This document shows, piece after piece, positions 1 to 6,617 of a DNA stretch of 10,624 nucleotides. The DNA is taken from positions 1 through 10,624 of the forward strand of contig JAHELH010000056.1 of NCBI GenBank assembly GCA_024644285.1. Direction: 5' to 3'. Under the pieces are notes generated by a model. It worked only from the letters and a program-made list of their open reading frames with translations. It was not told the DNA's origin and searched no databases. Origin of the DNA: Paracoccaceae bacterium (lineage in GTDB: Bacteria; Pseudomonadota; Alphaproteobacteria; Rhodobacterales; Rhodobacteraceae). Numbering within the stretch: the first letter of the stretch is position 1; each line of letters opens with the position of its first letter. Position numbers and translations under genes: made by a program.

Positions 1-148
1 CGACCAGCACCATGATGGCGGCGGTGCCCCAGATCAGCATCGGCGCGGTGCGGTCCTTGCCGGTATAGACCCCGAACATCAGCGCGGCCATGGCATAGAC
101 GGCCAGGATGACCTCGGGCAGGATCGTCGAGAAATCGGCAGCGGTCAT
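1..148 (-). CDS. nuoN: NADH-quinone oxidoreductase subunit N (NuoN), N-terminal part only
   Basis: This is the first 49 codons of NuoN, an antiporter-like, proton-translocating membrane subunit of complex I. The gene runs off the low-coordinate edge of the window. The ATG at 148-146 follows the nuoM stop after one base (TGA-C-ATG), and an AAGGG-type ribosome binding site lies 7 bases upstream inside nuoM. The visible protein begins MTAADFSTILPEVILAVYAM, which matches the usual NuoN start: a short polar lead, a conserved LPE, then a hydrophobic helix. A second hydrophobic stretch starts near residue 37. The call rests on this N-terminus and on its position directly after nuoM, the standard L-M-N order. 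The pump residues lie outside the window. Confidence 0.93.
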   Translation of the reverse strand, partial: MTAADFSTILPEVILAVYAMAALMFGVYTGKDRTAPMLIWGTAAIMVLV

Positions 149-149
149 G

Positions 150-1709
150 TCAGTGCCCTTGGCTAATGGCGGCGACGTCGGTGCGGCTCTCCAGCACGTC
201 GGCCCGGTAGTCGGCGATCAGGTTCTCGACCGAGGGGCCGATCGTGTCGGTGACCAGGCTGGGATAGACCCCCAGCAGCAGCGTCATGGCGACCAGCGGC
301 GCGAAGATGAACTTCTCGCGCGCGTTCATGTCGGTGATCGAGCGCAGGCTTTCCTTGATCAGGTCGCCCATCACCACCCGGCGGTAGAGCCACAGCGCAT
401 AGGCGGCGCTGAGGATCACGCCCGAGGTCGCCACGGCGGCGACCCAGGTATTGGCCTGGAAGATGCCCATCAGCGTCAGGAACTCGCCGACGAAGCCGCT
501 GGTGCCCGGCAGGCCGACATTCGCCATGGTGAACAGCATGAAGATCAGCGCGTAGACCGGCATCCGGTTCACCAGCCCGCCATAGGCGTCGATCTCGCGG
601 GTATGCATCCGGTCGTAGATCACGCCGACGATGAGGAAGAGCGCGCCCGAGATGAAGCCGTGGCTCAGCATCTGAAAGATCGCGCCGTCGATCCCCTGCT
701 GGTTGACGGCGAAGATGCCCGCGGTGACGTAGCCCATATGCGCCACCGAGGAATAGGCGATCAGCTTCTTCATGTCCTCCTGCGCCAGCGCCACCAGCGA
801 GGTGTAGACGATGGCGATGGCGCTGATCCAAAGCACGAACCCCGCCAGAAGGTCGCTGGCCACCGGAAACATCGGCAGGCTGAAGCGCAGGAAACCGTAG
901 CCGCCCATCTTCAGCAGGATCGCCGCCAGCACCACCGAGCCCGCCGTCGGCGCCTGCACGTGCGCGTCCGGCAGCCAGGTATGCACCGGCCACATCGGCA
1001 TCTTCACCGCGAAGCTTGCGAAGAAGGCGATCCACAACAGCGTCTGCACGCCGCCCGGGATGGTGAAGCCCAGCACGCTGATCGGCGTCGACGCGAATGT
1101 GTGGTTCAACAGCGAGACGTCGCAGGCGCCGATGCAGGTAGTGCCCGCCTGCACGTACATCGCGATCATCGCCACCAGCATCAGCACCGAACCGAGGAAG
1201 GTGTAGAGGAAGAACTTGAACGCCGCGTAGATCCGCTGCTTGCCGCCCCAGATGCCGATGATCAGGAACATCGGGATCAGGCCGGCCTCGAAGAACAGGT
1301 AGAACAGGATCAGGTCCAGCGCCACGAAGACGCCGATCATCAGCGTCTCGAGCACCAGGAAGGCGATCATGTATTCCTTGACCCGCACCTGCACGTCCCA
1401 GCAGGCCAGGATCGTGAGCGGCATCAGGAAGGTGGTCAGCAGCACGAACAGCACGCTGATCCCGTCGACCCCCATCCGGTATTTCAGCCCGATCAGCCAG
1501 TCACGCTCCTCGACGAACTGAAAGCCGGGATTCGAGGGGTCGAACTCGAACAGGATGAACAGCGAGACCAGGAAGGTCACCGTGGTGGCGATCAGCGCCA
1601 GCCACTTGGCGTTCATCCGCGCGGCCTCGTCGTCGCCGCGCAGGAACAACGCCAGGATCGCGGCGGCGACCAGCGGCAGGAAGGTGACGATGGAAAGCAG
1701 GTTGGCCAT
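150..1709 (-). CDS. nuoM: NADH-quinone oxidoreductase subunit M (NuoM)
   Basis: This 519-residue polytopic protein is an antiporter-like proton pump of the complex I membrane arm. It shows the family hallmarks. Glu141 lies in FYLFFEAGLIPM. Lys236 lies in FAVKMPMWPVHTWLPDAH, followed by the conserved VQAPTAGSVVLA and Lys267. Glu409 lies in GTSGFVGEF in the distal half-channel. By position these correspond to E. coli Glu144, Lys234, Lys265 and Glu407. The length is normal for the family. Its ATG shares one base with the nuoL stop (TGATG), and a GGGGGAG ribosome binding site sits 7 bases upstream inside nuoL, so translation is probably coupled. The two cysteines of the loop near residues 192-196 are a small local feature with no known role. 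Confidence 0.98.
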   Translation of the reverse strand: MANLLSIVTFLPLVAAAILALFLRGDDEAARMNAKWLALIATTVTFLVSLFILFEFDPSNPGFQFVEERDWLIGLKYRMGVDGISVLFVLLTTFLMPLTILACWDVQVRVKEYMIAFLVLETLMIGVFVALDLILFYLFFEAGLIPMFLIIGIWGGKQRIYAAFKFFLYTFLGSVLMLVAMIAMYVQAGTTCIGACDVSLLNHTFASTPISVLGFTIPGGVQTLLWIAFFASFAVKMPMWPVHTWLPDAHVQAPTAGSVVLAAILLKMGGYGFLRFSLPMFPVASDLLAGFVLWISAIAIVYTSLVALAQEDMKKLIAYSSVAHMGYVTAGIFAVNQQGIDGAIFQMLSHGFISGALFLIVGVIYDRMHTREIDAYGGLVNRMPVYALIFMLFTMANVGLPGTSGFVGEFLTLMGIFQANTWVAAVATSGVILSAAYALWLYRRVVMGDLIKESLRSITDMNAREKFIFAPLVAMTLLLGVYPSLVTDTIGPSVENLIADYRADVLESRTDVAAISQGH

Positions 1710-3916
1710 CAGTTCGCTCCCCCGCGCAGCGTCATCCAGGTGACCAGGATCACGATCCCCAGCACCATCGCGAAGGCGTAGTGGAACAGGTAGCCCGACT
1801 GCGCCCGGCCCGCGAGCCGGGTGAAGAACGGCACGATCCCCATCGCCAGCCCGTTGATGCCGCCGTCGATGGTCCCCAGATCACCCCGCCGCCACAGGAA
1901 ACTGCCCAGAAGCTTGGCGGGACGGGTGATGACGAAGTCGTAGATCTCGTCGAAATACCACTTGTTGAGCAGGAAGCGGTAAAGGATCGGCTGGTTCTCG
2001 GCCAGGCGGACCGGCAGCGACGGGTCGACGATGTAGAACAGATAGGCCAGCGACAGCCCGATCAGCATCGCCACGAAGGGCGAGACCTTGACCCATTTCG
2101 GCGCGTGGTGCGCCTCGTCCATCACGTGGTTGTCGGGGTGTGTGTAGACCGCGCCCATGCCGGGCGACCATCCGGCCACCTCGGCGCCGTGATCCCCCGC
2201 ATCCGCCGCTGCAGCCGGCTCGGCATGGGTATCGGCCGCCTCGCCATGCCCGTCGGTCACCGGCTCGGTCACGGCGGCGACGGCGCCCTCGGTATCGCCC
2301 TCGGCGGCCTCCTCGACCGCCGCCACGACGCCTTCGCCGTGGTCGTCGGCTTCGCCATGCGCCGCGTCGGCCTCGTGATGCACCGGAACGCCGTAGAACT
2401 CGTTGACCTCGTCATGCTCGCCGAAGAACGAACCGAACCAGATCATGCCCGCCAGGATCGACCCTGCCGCCAGGACGCCCAGCGGGACCAGCATGGTCAT
2501 CGGCGATTCGTGCGCGTGCTCGTGGGTGTGCTTGTCGCCCCGCGGCGCGCCGTAGAAGGTCATGAAGATCAGCCGCCACGAATAGAAGCTGGTCATCATC
2601 GCCGCGATCACCAGCAGCCAGAAGCCGTAATTGCCGGCCGCGGTATGCGCGCCCCAGGCGCTCTCGATGACCGCGTCCTTCGACAGGAACCCGGCAAAGC
2701 CGATATGGGTCAGCGGGATGCCGACCCCGGTGATCGCCAGCGTGCCGATCATCATCGCCCAGAACGTATAGGGGATCTTTTTGCGCAGCCCGCCATAGTT
2801 CCGCATGTCCTGCTCGTGGTGCATGGCGTGAATGACCGAGCCGGCGCCGAGGAACAGCATCGCCTTGAAGAAGGCGTGGGTGAACAGGTGGAACATCGCC
2901 GCCGAGTAGACCCCCACGCCCGCGGCCACGAACATGTAGCCCAGCTGCGAACAGGTCGAATAGGCGATGACGCGCTTGATGTCGTTCTGCACCAGGCCCA
3001 CGGTGGCGGCGAAGAACGCCGTCGAGGCGCCGATGATGACCACGAAGGTCTTGGCCTCGGGCGCGAACTCGAAGATCGGCGACATGCGGCAGACCAGGTA
3101 GACCCCCGCCGTCACCATGGTGGCGGCGTGGATCAGCGCGGAAACCGGCGTCGGGCCCTCCATCGCGTCCGGCAACCAGGTGTGCAGGAACAGTTGCGCC
3201 GACTTGCCCATTGCGCCGATGAACAAGAGGAAGGCCACCAGATTGGCCGCGTTCCACTCGGCCCACAGGAAGGTCAGCTCGGTCTGCGCCAGGTCCGGCG
3301 CGGCGGCAAAGACGATGTCGAAGTCGATGCTGTCGGTCAGGAAGAACAGCGCGAAGATGCCCAGGGCGAAGCCGAAATCGCCGACCCGGTTGACGATGAA
3401 CGCCTTGATCGCGGCGGCATTGGCCGAGGGTTTGCGGAAGTAGAACCCGATCAGCAGGTAGGACGCGACGCCCACGCCCTCCCATCCGAAGAACATCTGC
3501 ACCAGGTTGTCAGAGGTCACCAGCGCCAGCATCGCGAAGGTGAAGAACGACAGATACGCGAAGAACCGCGGCTTGTAGACCTCGCCCTCGCGGAAATTGA
3601 CGTCGTGGTCCATGTAGCCGTAGCTATAGAGATGCACGAGCGCCGAGACCGTGGTGACGACGACCAGCATGATCGCGGTCAGCCGGTCCATACGGATCGC
3701 CCAGTCGGTGCTGAGCGAACCCGATTCCACGAACCGCATGATCGTGATGCGTTCGCTTTCCCCGTCGAAGCCCAGGAACACGATCCAGGACAGAAGCATG
3801 CAGAGGAACAGGATACCGGTGGCGACGGTGATCGCGGCAAACTCGCCGATCAGCCGCCAGCCGAAGCCGCAGATCAGCGCGCCGAAGAACGGGGCGAGAA
3901 GGATGAAGGCTTCCAT
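1709..3916 (-). CDS. nuoL: NADH-quinone oxidoreductase subunit L (NuoL), with long His-rich insert
   Basis: This 735-residue distal antiporter-like subunit carries a proton channel and the long lateral helix that runs along the membrane arm. The expected residues are present: Glu146 in FFGWEGVGVASYLLIGF, Lys238 in GAMGKSAQLFLHTWLPDAME, His263 in SALIHAATMVTAGV, and Lys413 in FLSKDAV. The C-terminal part, from about residue 632, with NKWYFDEIYD and a final hydrophobic helix, fits the lateral helix plus last membrane segment. The protein is about 120 residues longer than the 613-residue E. coli NuoL. Most of the excess is a hydrophilic stretch at about 500-605, between the last two helices before the lateral helix. 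The ATG lies 5 bases after the nuoK stop, and an AAGGGA ribosome binding site ends 8 bases upstream. Confidence 0.98.
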   Translation of the reverse strand: MEAFILLAPFFGALICGFGWRLIGEFAAITVATGILFLCMLLSWIVFLGFDGESERITIMRFVESGSLSTDWAIRMDRLTAIMLVVVTTVSALVHLYSYGYMDHDVNFREGEVYKPRFFAYLSFFTFAMLALVTSDNLVQMFFGWEGVGVASYLLIGFYFRKPSANAAAIKAFIVNRVGDFGFALGIFALFFLTDSIDFDIVFAAAPDLAQTELTFLWAEWNAANLVAFLLFIGAMGKSAQLFLHTWLPDAMEGPTPVSALIHAATMVTAGVYLVCRMSPIFEFAPEAKTFVVIIGASTAFFAATVGLVQNDIKRVIAYSTCSQLGYMFVAAGVGVYSAAMFHLFTHAFFKAMLFLGAGSVIHAMHHEQDMRNYGGLRKKIPYTFWAMMIGTLAITGVGIPLTHIGFAGFLSKDAVIESAWGAHTAAGNYGFWLLVIAAMMTSFYSWRLIFMTFYGAPRGDKHTHEHAHESPMTMLVPLGVLAAGSILAGMIWFGSFFGEHDEVNEFYGVPVHHEADAAHGEADDHGEGVVAAVEEAAEGDTEGAVAAVTEPVTDGHGEAADTHAEPAAAADAGDHGAEVAGWSPGMGAVYTHPDNHVMDEAHHAPKWVKVSPFVAMLIGLSLAYLFYIVDPSLPVRLAENQPILYRFLLNKWYFDEIYDFVITRPAKLLGSFLWRRGDLGTIDGGINGLAMGIVPFFTRLAGRAQSGYLFHYAFAMVLGIVILVTWMTLRGGAN
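2104..2419 (-). other. His/Asp/Glu-rich hydrophilic insert encoded within nuoL
   Basis: This segment encodes about NuoL residues 500-605, between a membrane helix at 475-496 and the next at 611-630. It is low in complexity and rich in Ala, Glu, Asp, Gly and His. It holds about a dozen histidines, many next to acidic residues (VHHEAD, AHGEADDHGEG, DGHGEA, DTHAEP, GDHGAE, MDEAHHAP). A smaller His patch, HTHEHAHE, lies upstream near residues 463-470. By the standard NuoL topology this loop should face the periplasm. Metal binding is an inference from composition. The insert could equally be a disordered acidic linker. The reading frame is open throughout, so it is not an assembly artefact of frame. 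Confidence 0.8.
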
Positions 3917-3921
3917 CAGTG

Positions 3922-4227
3922 CTATCCCTTCATCACGTTGACGTCTTCGACGTCGATGGTGCCGCGGTTGCGGAAAAAGCAGACCAGGATGGCCAGGCCG
4001 ATGGCCGCCTCGGCGGCAGCGACCGTCAGCACGAACAGCGTGAAGATTTGCCCGACCAGGTCGCCCAGGAACGCCGAAAAGGCGACCAGGTTGATGTTCA
4101 CGGCAAGCAGCATCAGCTCGATCGACATCAGGATGATGATGACGTTCTTGCGGTTCAGGAACAGCCCGAAGATGCCGATGACGAACAAGGCGCCCGCCAC
4201 GCTGAGATAATGCTCAAGTCCGACCAT
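3922..4227 (-). CDS. nuoK: NADH-quinone oxidoreductase subunit K (NuoK)
   Basis: This is a 101-residue, three-helix membrane subunit of the complex I pump arm, homologous to MrpC and mitochondrial ND4L. The two conserved membrane glutamates are present: Glu37 in ILMSIELMLLAVNINLVAF and Glu73 in LTVAAAEAAIGLAILV, matching E. coli Glu36 and Glu72. The length is typical. The ATG at 4227-4225 is preceded by GAGGGA with a 4-base spacer. Both the ribosome binding site and the start lie inside the small ORF at 4214-4330, which ends 14 bases into nuoK in another frame. Expression of nuoK may therefore be coupled to that ORF. Downstream, nuoL begins after 5 bases. Confidence 0.98.
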   Translation of the reverse strand: MVGLEHYLSVAGALFVIGIFGLFLNRKNVIIILMSIELMLLAVNINLVAFSAFLGDLVGQIFTLFVLTVAAAEAAIGLAILVCFFRNRGTIDVEDVNVMKG

Positions 4228-4330
4228 CGCGTCCCTCGTGTCTTTTCTTCTTCTCGCGCCGCCGCCGGATCGCGGTAACGCTCAGCGCCACCAGCCCGAT
4301 CAGGGGCAGAAGTGGCGCAAATTGATCCAT
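4214..4330 (-). CDS. 38-residue putative single-pass membrane small protein between nuoJ and nuoK
   Basis: I do not recognise this small ORF as a named gene. It starts with ATG at 4330-4328, nine bases after the nuoJ stop (TAG, 4341-4339), and ends with TGA at 4216-4214, overlapping nuoK by 14 bases. The peptide starts MDQFAPLLPLIGLVALSVTA, which is a short acidic/polar N-terminus and one hydrophobic segment at about residues 5-21. A strongly basic tail follows, with RRRR at 22-25, then E, KKK and R. Under the positive-inside rule this suggests a single-pass protein with a cytoplasmic C-terminus. No strong Shine-Dalgarno is visible, only G-rich sequence, so coupling to nuoJ termination is likely if it is translated. 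It fills an otherwise unexplained 111-base gap in a compact operon. It may be a non-coding spacer instead. Confidence 0.55.
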   Translation of the reverse strand: MDQFAPLLPLIGLVALSVTAIRRRREKKKRHEGRDGRT

Positions 4331-4338
4331 CCCGGCGC

Positions 4339-4953
4339 CTAGAGCCCCTGCCCCGGCTTCACGTCGCGCACTTCCATCGCCTGAGCCGGGTCGCGGTACA
4401 TCTGCGCCAGCACGTCCTGCCGCTTGATCCAGGTGCGGTGCCGCACGGTCAGCACGATCGCCCCGATCATCGCCACCAGCAGGATCAGCCCCGCCAACTG
4501 GAATTGCAGGATGTAGTCGTCATAGACCAGCTGCCCCAGCGCCGCGGTGTTATGCACCTCGCTGGCCGCCGGGCTGACCGCGGCGCGCAGGCCCTCGGCC
4601 TGGTCCGAGAAGGTCCAGCTGCCGTAGACCAGCCCCAGCTGCATCAGCAGGATCACCCCGATCAGCAACGCCAGCGGCATGTATTTCGACATCTCGCCCT
4701 TCAGCTCGGCGAAATCGACGTCCAGCATCATCACCACGAACAGGAACAGCACCGCCACTGCGCCGACATAGACGATGATCAGCAGCATCGCGACGAACTC
4801 GGCGCCCAGCAGCACGAAAAGCCCCGCCGACGACAAAAACGCAAGGATCAGCCACAGCACCGAATGCACCGGGTTGCGGCTGACCACCACCAGCAGACCA
4901 GCCGTCACCACGGTGATGCCGAGGACGTAGAACGTGAAATCGGCGACGGTCAT
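4339..4953 (-). CDS. nuoJ: NADH-quinone oxidoreductase subunit J (NuoJ)
   Basis: This 204-residue integral membrane subunit is homologous to mitochondrial ND6. It begins MTVADFTFYVLGITVVTAGL and shows the family core: NPVHSVLWLILAFLSSAGLF at about 27-46, then EFVAMLLIIVYVGAVAVLFLFVVMML at about 52-77, with the conserved Tyr62-Val-Gly of the third helix (pi-bulge region). Two further hydrophobic helices follow, at about 91-110 and 147-170. A long open frame extends upstream of this ATG, but the homologous N-terminus begins here. The ATG also overlaps the stop of the preceding gene as ATGA, the usual coupled arrangement. The hydrophilic tail ends DVKPGQGL. The stop is TAG at 4341-4339. Confidence 0.97.
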   Translation of the reverse strand: MTVADFTFYVLGITVVTAGLLVVVSRNPVHSVLWLILAFLSSAGLFVLLGAEFVAMLLIIVYVGAVAVLFLFVVMMLDVDFAELKGEMSKYMPLALLIGVILLMQLGLVYGSWTFSDQAEGLRAAVSPAASEVHNTAALGQLVYDDYILQFQLAGLILLVAMIGAIVLTVRHRTWIKRQDVLAQMYRDPAQAMEVRDVKPGQGL

Positions 4954-5357
4954 GCGGTCTCCTCCGTCTCGCCATCCATCACCTCGCGGGCGAGGTCCAT
5001 GGCTTTCGTCATCGCGGGCACGCCGCCGAACATCGCGGCCAGCGCGATGGTCTCGGCGATCTCCTGGTGCGTGGCCCCGGCCTCGAGAACGTGGCGCACG
5101 GTCAGGCGCACCTGGCTTTCGGCCTGCGCGCCCTGCACGGTCAGCCCGAACAGCGTCAGCAACAGCCGGGTCTTGGCGTCCAGCCCGTCCGGGCTGATCC
5201 CCTTGCCCATGAAGGCCTCCATCCACTCCTTGGGCATGGTCGGCCACAGCGCCTCCATATCCCTCAGCGAGAAGCTTTCCAGCTCGGGATTCAGCGCGCG
5301 CGCCCATTGCTGGCCCAGGGCCATCATCTCGGCGAAGGGGTTGGATTGCTCGTTCAT
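4950..5357 (-). CDS. Carboxymuconolactone decarboxylase (CMD)-like protein in the nuo operon
   Basis: This soluble 135-residue protein resembles the CMD/AhpD-like fold family. The diagnostic stretch is at about 81-116: SQVRLTVRHVLEAGATHQEI followed by AETIALAAMFGGVPAMTKAM, the typical 'GaT.eEi.E.....a...G.Pa' signature. It contains no cysteine at all, so it cannot be an AhpD-type CxxC thiol peroxidase partner. Gamma-carboxymuconolactone decarboxylase activity is also not implied, because no protocatechuate pathway genes are nearby. The start is ATG at 5357, overlapping the nuoI TGA as ATGA. Its own TGA overlaps the nuoJ ATG the same way. This double overlap ties its synthesis to complex I subunits. 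A role in complex I assembly, or as a structural or regulatory partner, is possible but unproven. Family membership is fairly sure; function is unknown. Confidence 0.85.
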   Translation of the reverse strand: MNEQSNPFAEMMALGQQWARALNPELESFSLRDMEALWPTMPKEWMEAFMGKGISPDGLDAKTRLLLTLFGLTVQGAQAESQVRLTVRHVLEAGATHQEIAETIALAAMFGGVPAMTKAMDLAREVMDGETEETA

Positions 5358-5845
5358 CGGTACGGCGCGTCCAGTTCCAGGTTGCGGGCGATCTCGGACT
5401 CCCATCGGTCGCCGTTCTCGAGCAGCTTTTCCTTGTTGTAGTAGAGCTCTTCCCGGGTCTCGGTGGCGAACTCGAAATTGGGGCCTTCGACGATGGCGTC
5501 GACCGGGCAGGCCTCCTGGCAAAAGCCGCAATAGATGCACTTGGTCATGTCGATGTCGTAGCGCGTCGTGCGGCGCGACCCGTCGGCGCGCGGCTCGGCG
5601 TCGATGGTGATCGCCTGCGCCGGGCAGATCGCCTCGCACAGCTTGCAGGCGATGCAGCGCTCCTCGCCGTTGGGATAGCGGCGCAGCGCGTGCTCGCCGC
5701 GGAACCGGGGGCTGAGCGGCCCCTTCTCGTGCGGGTAGTTCAGCGTCGCCTTCGGCCCGAAGAAATACCGGAACCCCAGGCCGAAACCCTTGATGAAATC
5801 CCACAGCAGGAAATATTTCGTCGCGCGGGCATAGTCGATTTCCAT
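5354..5845 (-). CDS. nuoI: NADH-quinone oxidoreductase subunit I (NuoI), 2x[4Fe-4S]
   Basis: This 163-residue ferredoxin-like subunit relays electrons through clusters N6a and N6b towards N2 and quinone at the membrane interface. Two CxxCxxCxxxCP motifs are intact: Cys64, 67, 70 and 74 in CIACKLCEAICP, and Cys103, 106, 109 and 113 in CIYCGFCQEACP. The N-terminal amphipathic part, YFLLWDFIKGFGLGFRYFF, precedes the conserved NYPHEKGPLSPRFRGEHALR. The open frame reaches 5878, but I place the start at ATG 5845. This gives the family N-terminus MEIDYARATKYF, has GGAG exactly 6 bases upstream, and lies one base after the previous stop. The protein ends ELDAPYR as in Rhodobacteraceae homologues. Its stop overlaps the next start (ATGA). 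Confidence 0.98.
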   Translation of the reverse strand: MEIDYARATKYFLLWDFIKGFGLGFRYFFGPKATLNYPHEKGPLSPRFRGEHALRRYPNGEERCIACKLCEAICPAQAITIDAEPRADGSRRTTRYDIDMTKCIYCGFCQEACPVDAIVEGPNFEFATETREELYYNKEKLLENGDRWESEIARNLELDAPYR

Positions 5846-5846
5846 G

Positions 5847-6611
5847 TCAGACTCCGTCCAGCCGGGTTTCGCCGGCATTCTCGTGCCCGGCCCATTTCAC
5901 TTCATAGTCGCTCTGCAGCGTTTCCTCGGCAATCGCCGAGTCCGGCAGCCGCTCGACCTCGTAATAGAGGTAGAACCGCGAATGCGGGATCCGGCCCTTC
6001 AGCCGCAACCGGTGACCCAGCTCGGCCGGATCGCGGAAGGTCAGGTGGTATTCCTTCAGGTTCGCCGGCGCCTTTGTGATGCCGCGGCAATCGTGCACCT
6101 CGCAATGCGCGGTCCGCCGCCAGAAGGTCCAGACCAGGTCGGGGCTGAACTGGTAAAGACCGTGGCCATTGAACCCGTTCATCCCGTTGGCGCTGACGAA
6201 CCGCCCGCCGGGCTTGAGCATCCGGAACACGTTCTCCAGCGCCACGGGGATGTTGAACACATGCTCCAGCGTGCCGCCATCGAAGATGAAGTCGAACTGG
6301 CCTTCCAGCTCTTCCGGGATCGGCTTGTTCAGGTCATGCAGGATCGCGGCGCCCTCGTAATCCGAGAAATCCATCGCCTCCATCTCGCCGAAACCAAGCT
6401 TGCGCATCAGCGTCTCGCAATAGCCGTCTTCCTGCAGATAGTCGAAGCGCTTGCCCTCCAGCCCGTGCGTCCGCAGCGCGCGTTCGTAAAGCTTGGCGAA
6501 CTGGCTCTCGATCTGGAAGGTATGGCGGCCCAGCATCAGGGTGCGGCCCTTGGGCTTGAACCGGGTCGACAGCTCGCAGAGCCGTTCGAAAAGGACGTAG
6601 TCGACCCCCAT
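5847..6611 (-). CDS. Class I SAM-dependent methyltransferase-like protein between nuoH and nuoI
   Basis: This 254-residue soluble protein has a class I methyltransferase-type core. The segment FDFIFDGGTLEHVFN at 106-120, then VALENVFRMLKPGGRFV at 123-139, matches the post-motif region of the fold (acidic strand end, helix, LKPGG turn). LHDLNKPIP at 91-99 is a characteristic preceding element. The usual glycine-rich motif I (E/DxGxGxG) is not evident. Its place is taken by GRTLMLGRHTFQI at 22-34, a variant I associate with a subgroup of methyltransferase-like proteins often found with surface-glycan genes. Cofactor binding is therefore not certain. The substrate is unknown. It starts 6 bases after nuoH and stops one base before nuoI, so it is co-transcribed with complex I. 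It does not look like NDUFAF7/MidA. A complex I modification or assembly role is inference only. Confidence 0.8.
   Translation of the reverse strand: MGVDYVLFERLCELSTRFKPKGRTLMLGRHTFQIESQFAKLYERALRTHGLEGKRFDYLQEDGYCETLMRKLGFGEMEAMDFSDYEGAAILHDLNKPIPEELEGQFDFIFDGGTLEHVFNIPVALENVFRMLKPGGRFVSANGMNGFNGHGLYQFSPDLVWTFWRRTAHCEVHDCRGITKAPANLKEYHLTFRDPAELGHRLRLKGRIPHSRFYLYYEVERLPDSAIAEETLQSDYEVKWAGHENAGETRLDGV
5851..5855 (-). promoter_or_regulatory. Ribosome binding site deciding the nuoI start
   Basis: On the minus strand this reads GGAGT, with GGAG 6 bases before ATG 5845. It lies in the last codons of the methyltransferase gene. It supports the shorter 163-residue NuoI over the 11-codon-longer alternative start at 5878. 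Confidence 0.75.
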
Positions 6612-6617
6612 CCCGGA

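Noticed and set aside
108..1781. A 557-codon open frame on the plus strand antisense to nuoM.
   Set aside because: Its product is rich in His, Arg, Gln and Asp with no domain, as expected for the complement of GC-rich membrane-protein codons. nuoM is unambiguous on the other strand.
2140..2406. Tandem-repeat-like GCC/GAC/CAC-rich DNA in the middle of nuoL, considered as a possible repeat element.
   Set aside because: No fixed repeat unit is seen. The pattern follows from Ala/Glu/Asp/His codons in the in-frame hydrophilic insert.
1781..4210. An 809-codon open frame on the plus strand antisense to nuoL and nuoK.
   Set aside because: This is a GC-driven shadow frame. The composition is biased and lacks recognisable motifs, and it spans two confirmed genes and their junction.
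4339..5307. A 322-residue version of NuoJ with a long Arg/Gly-rich N-terminal extension.
   Set aside because: The extension is an out-of-frame reading of the CMD-like gene. Homology and the ATGA overlap place the start at 4953.
4950..5804. A 284-residue fusion of a NuoI-region segment with the CMD-like protein.
   Set aside because: The first 149 residues are nuoI read in the wrong frame. The CMD-like protein starts at ATG 5357, overlapping the nuoI stop.
5354..5878. A longer NuoI starting at 5878.
   Set aside because: The extra 11 residues (MPAKPGWTESD) are not part of the NuoI family N-terminus. The ATG at 5845 has GGAG at the proper distance and fits the operon spacing.
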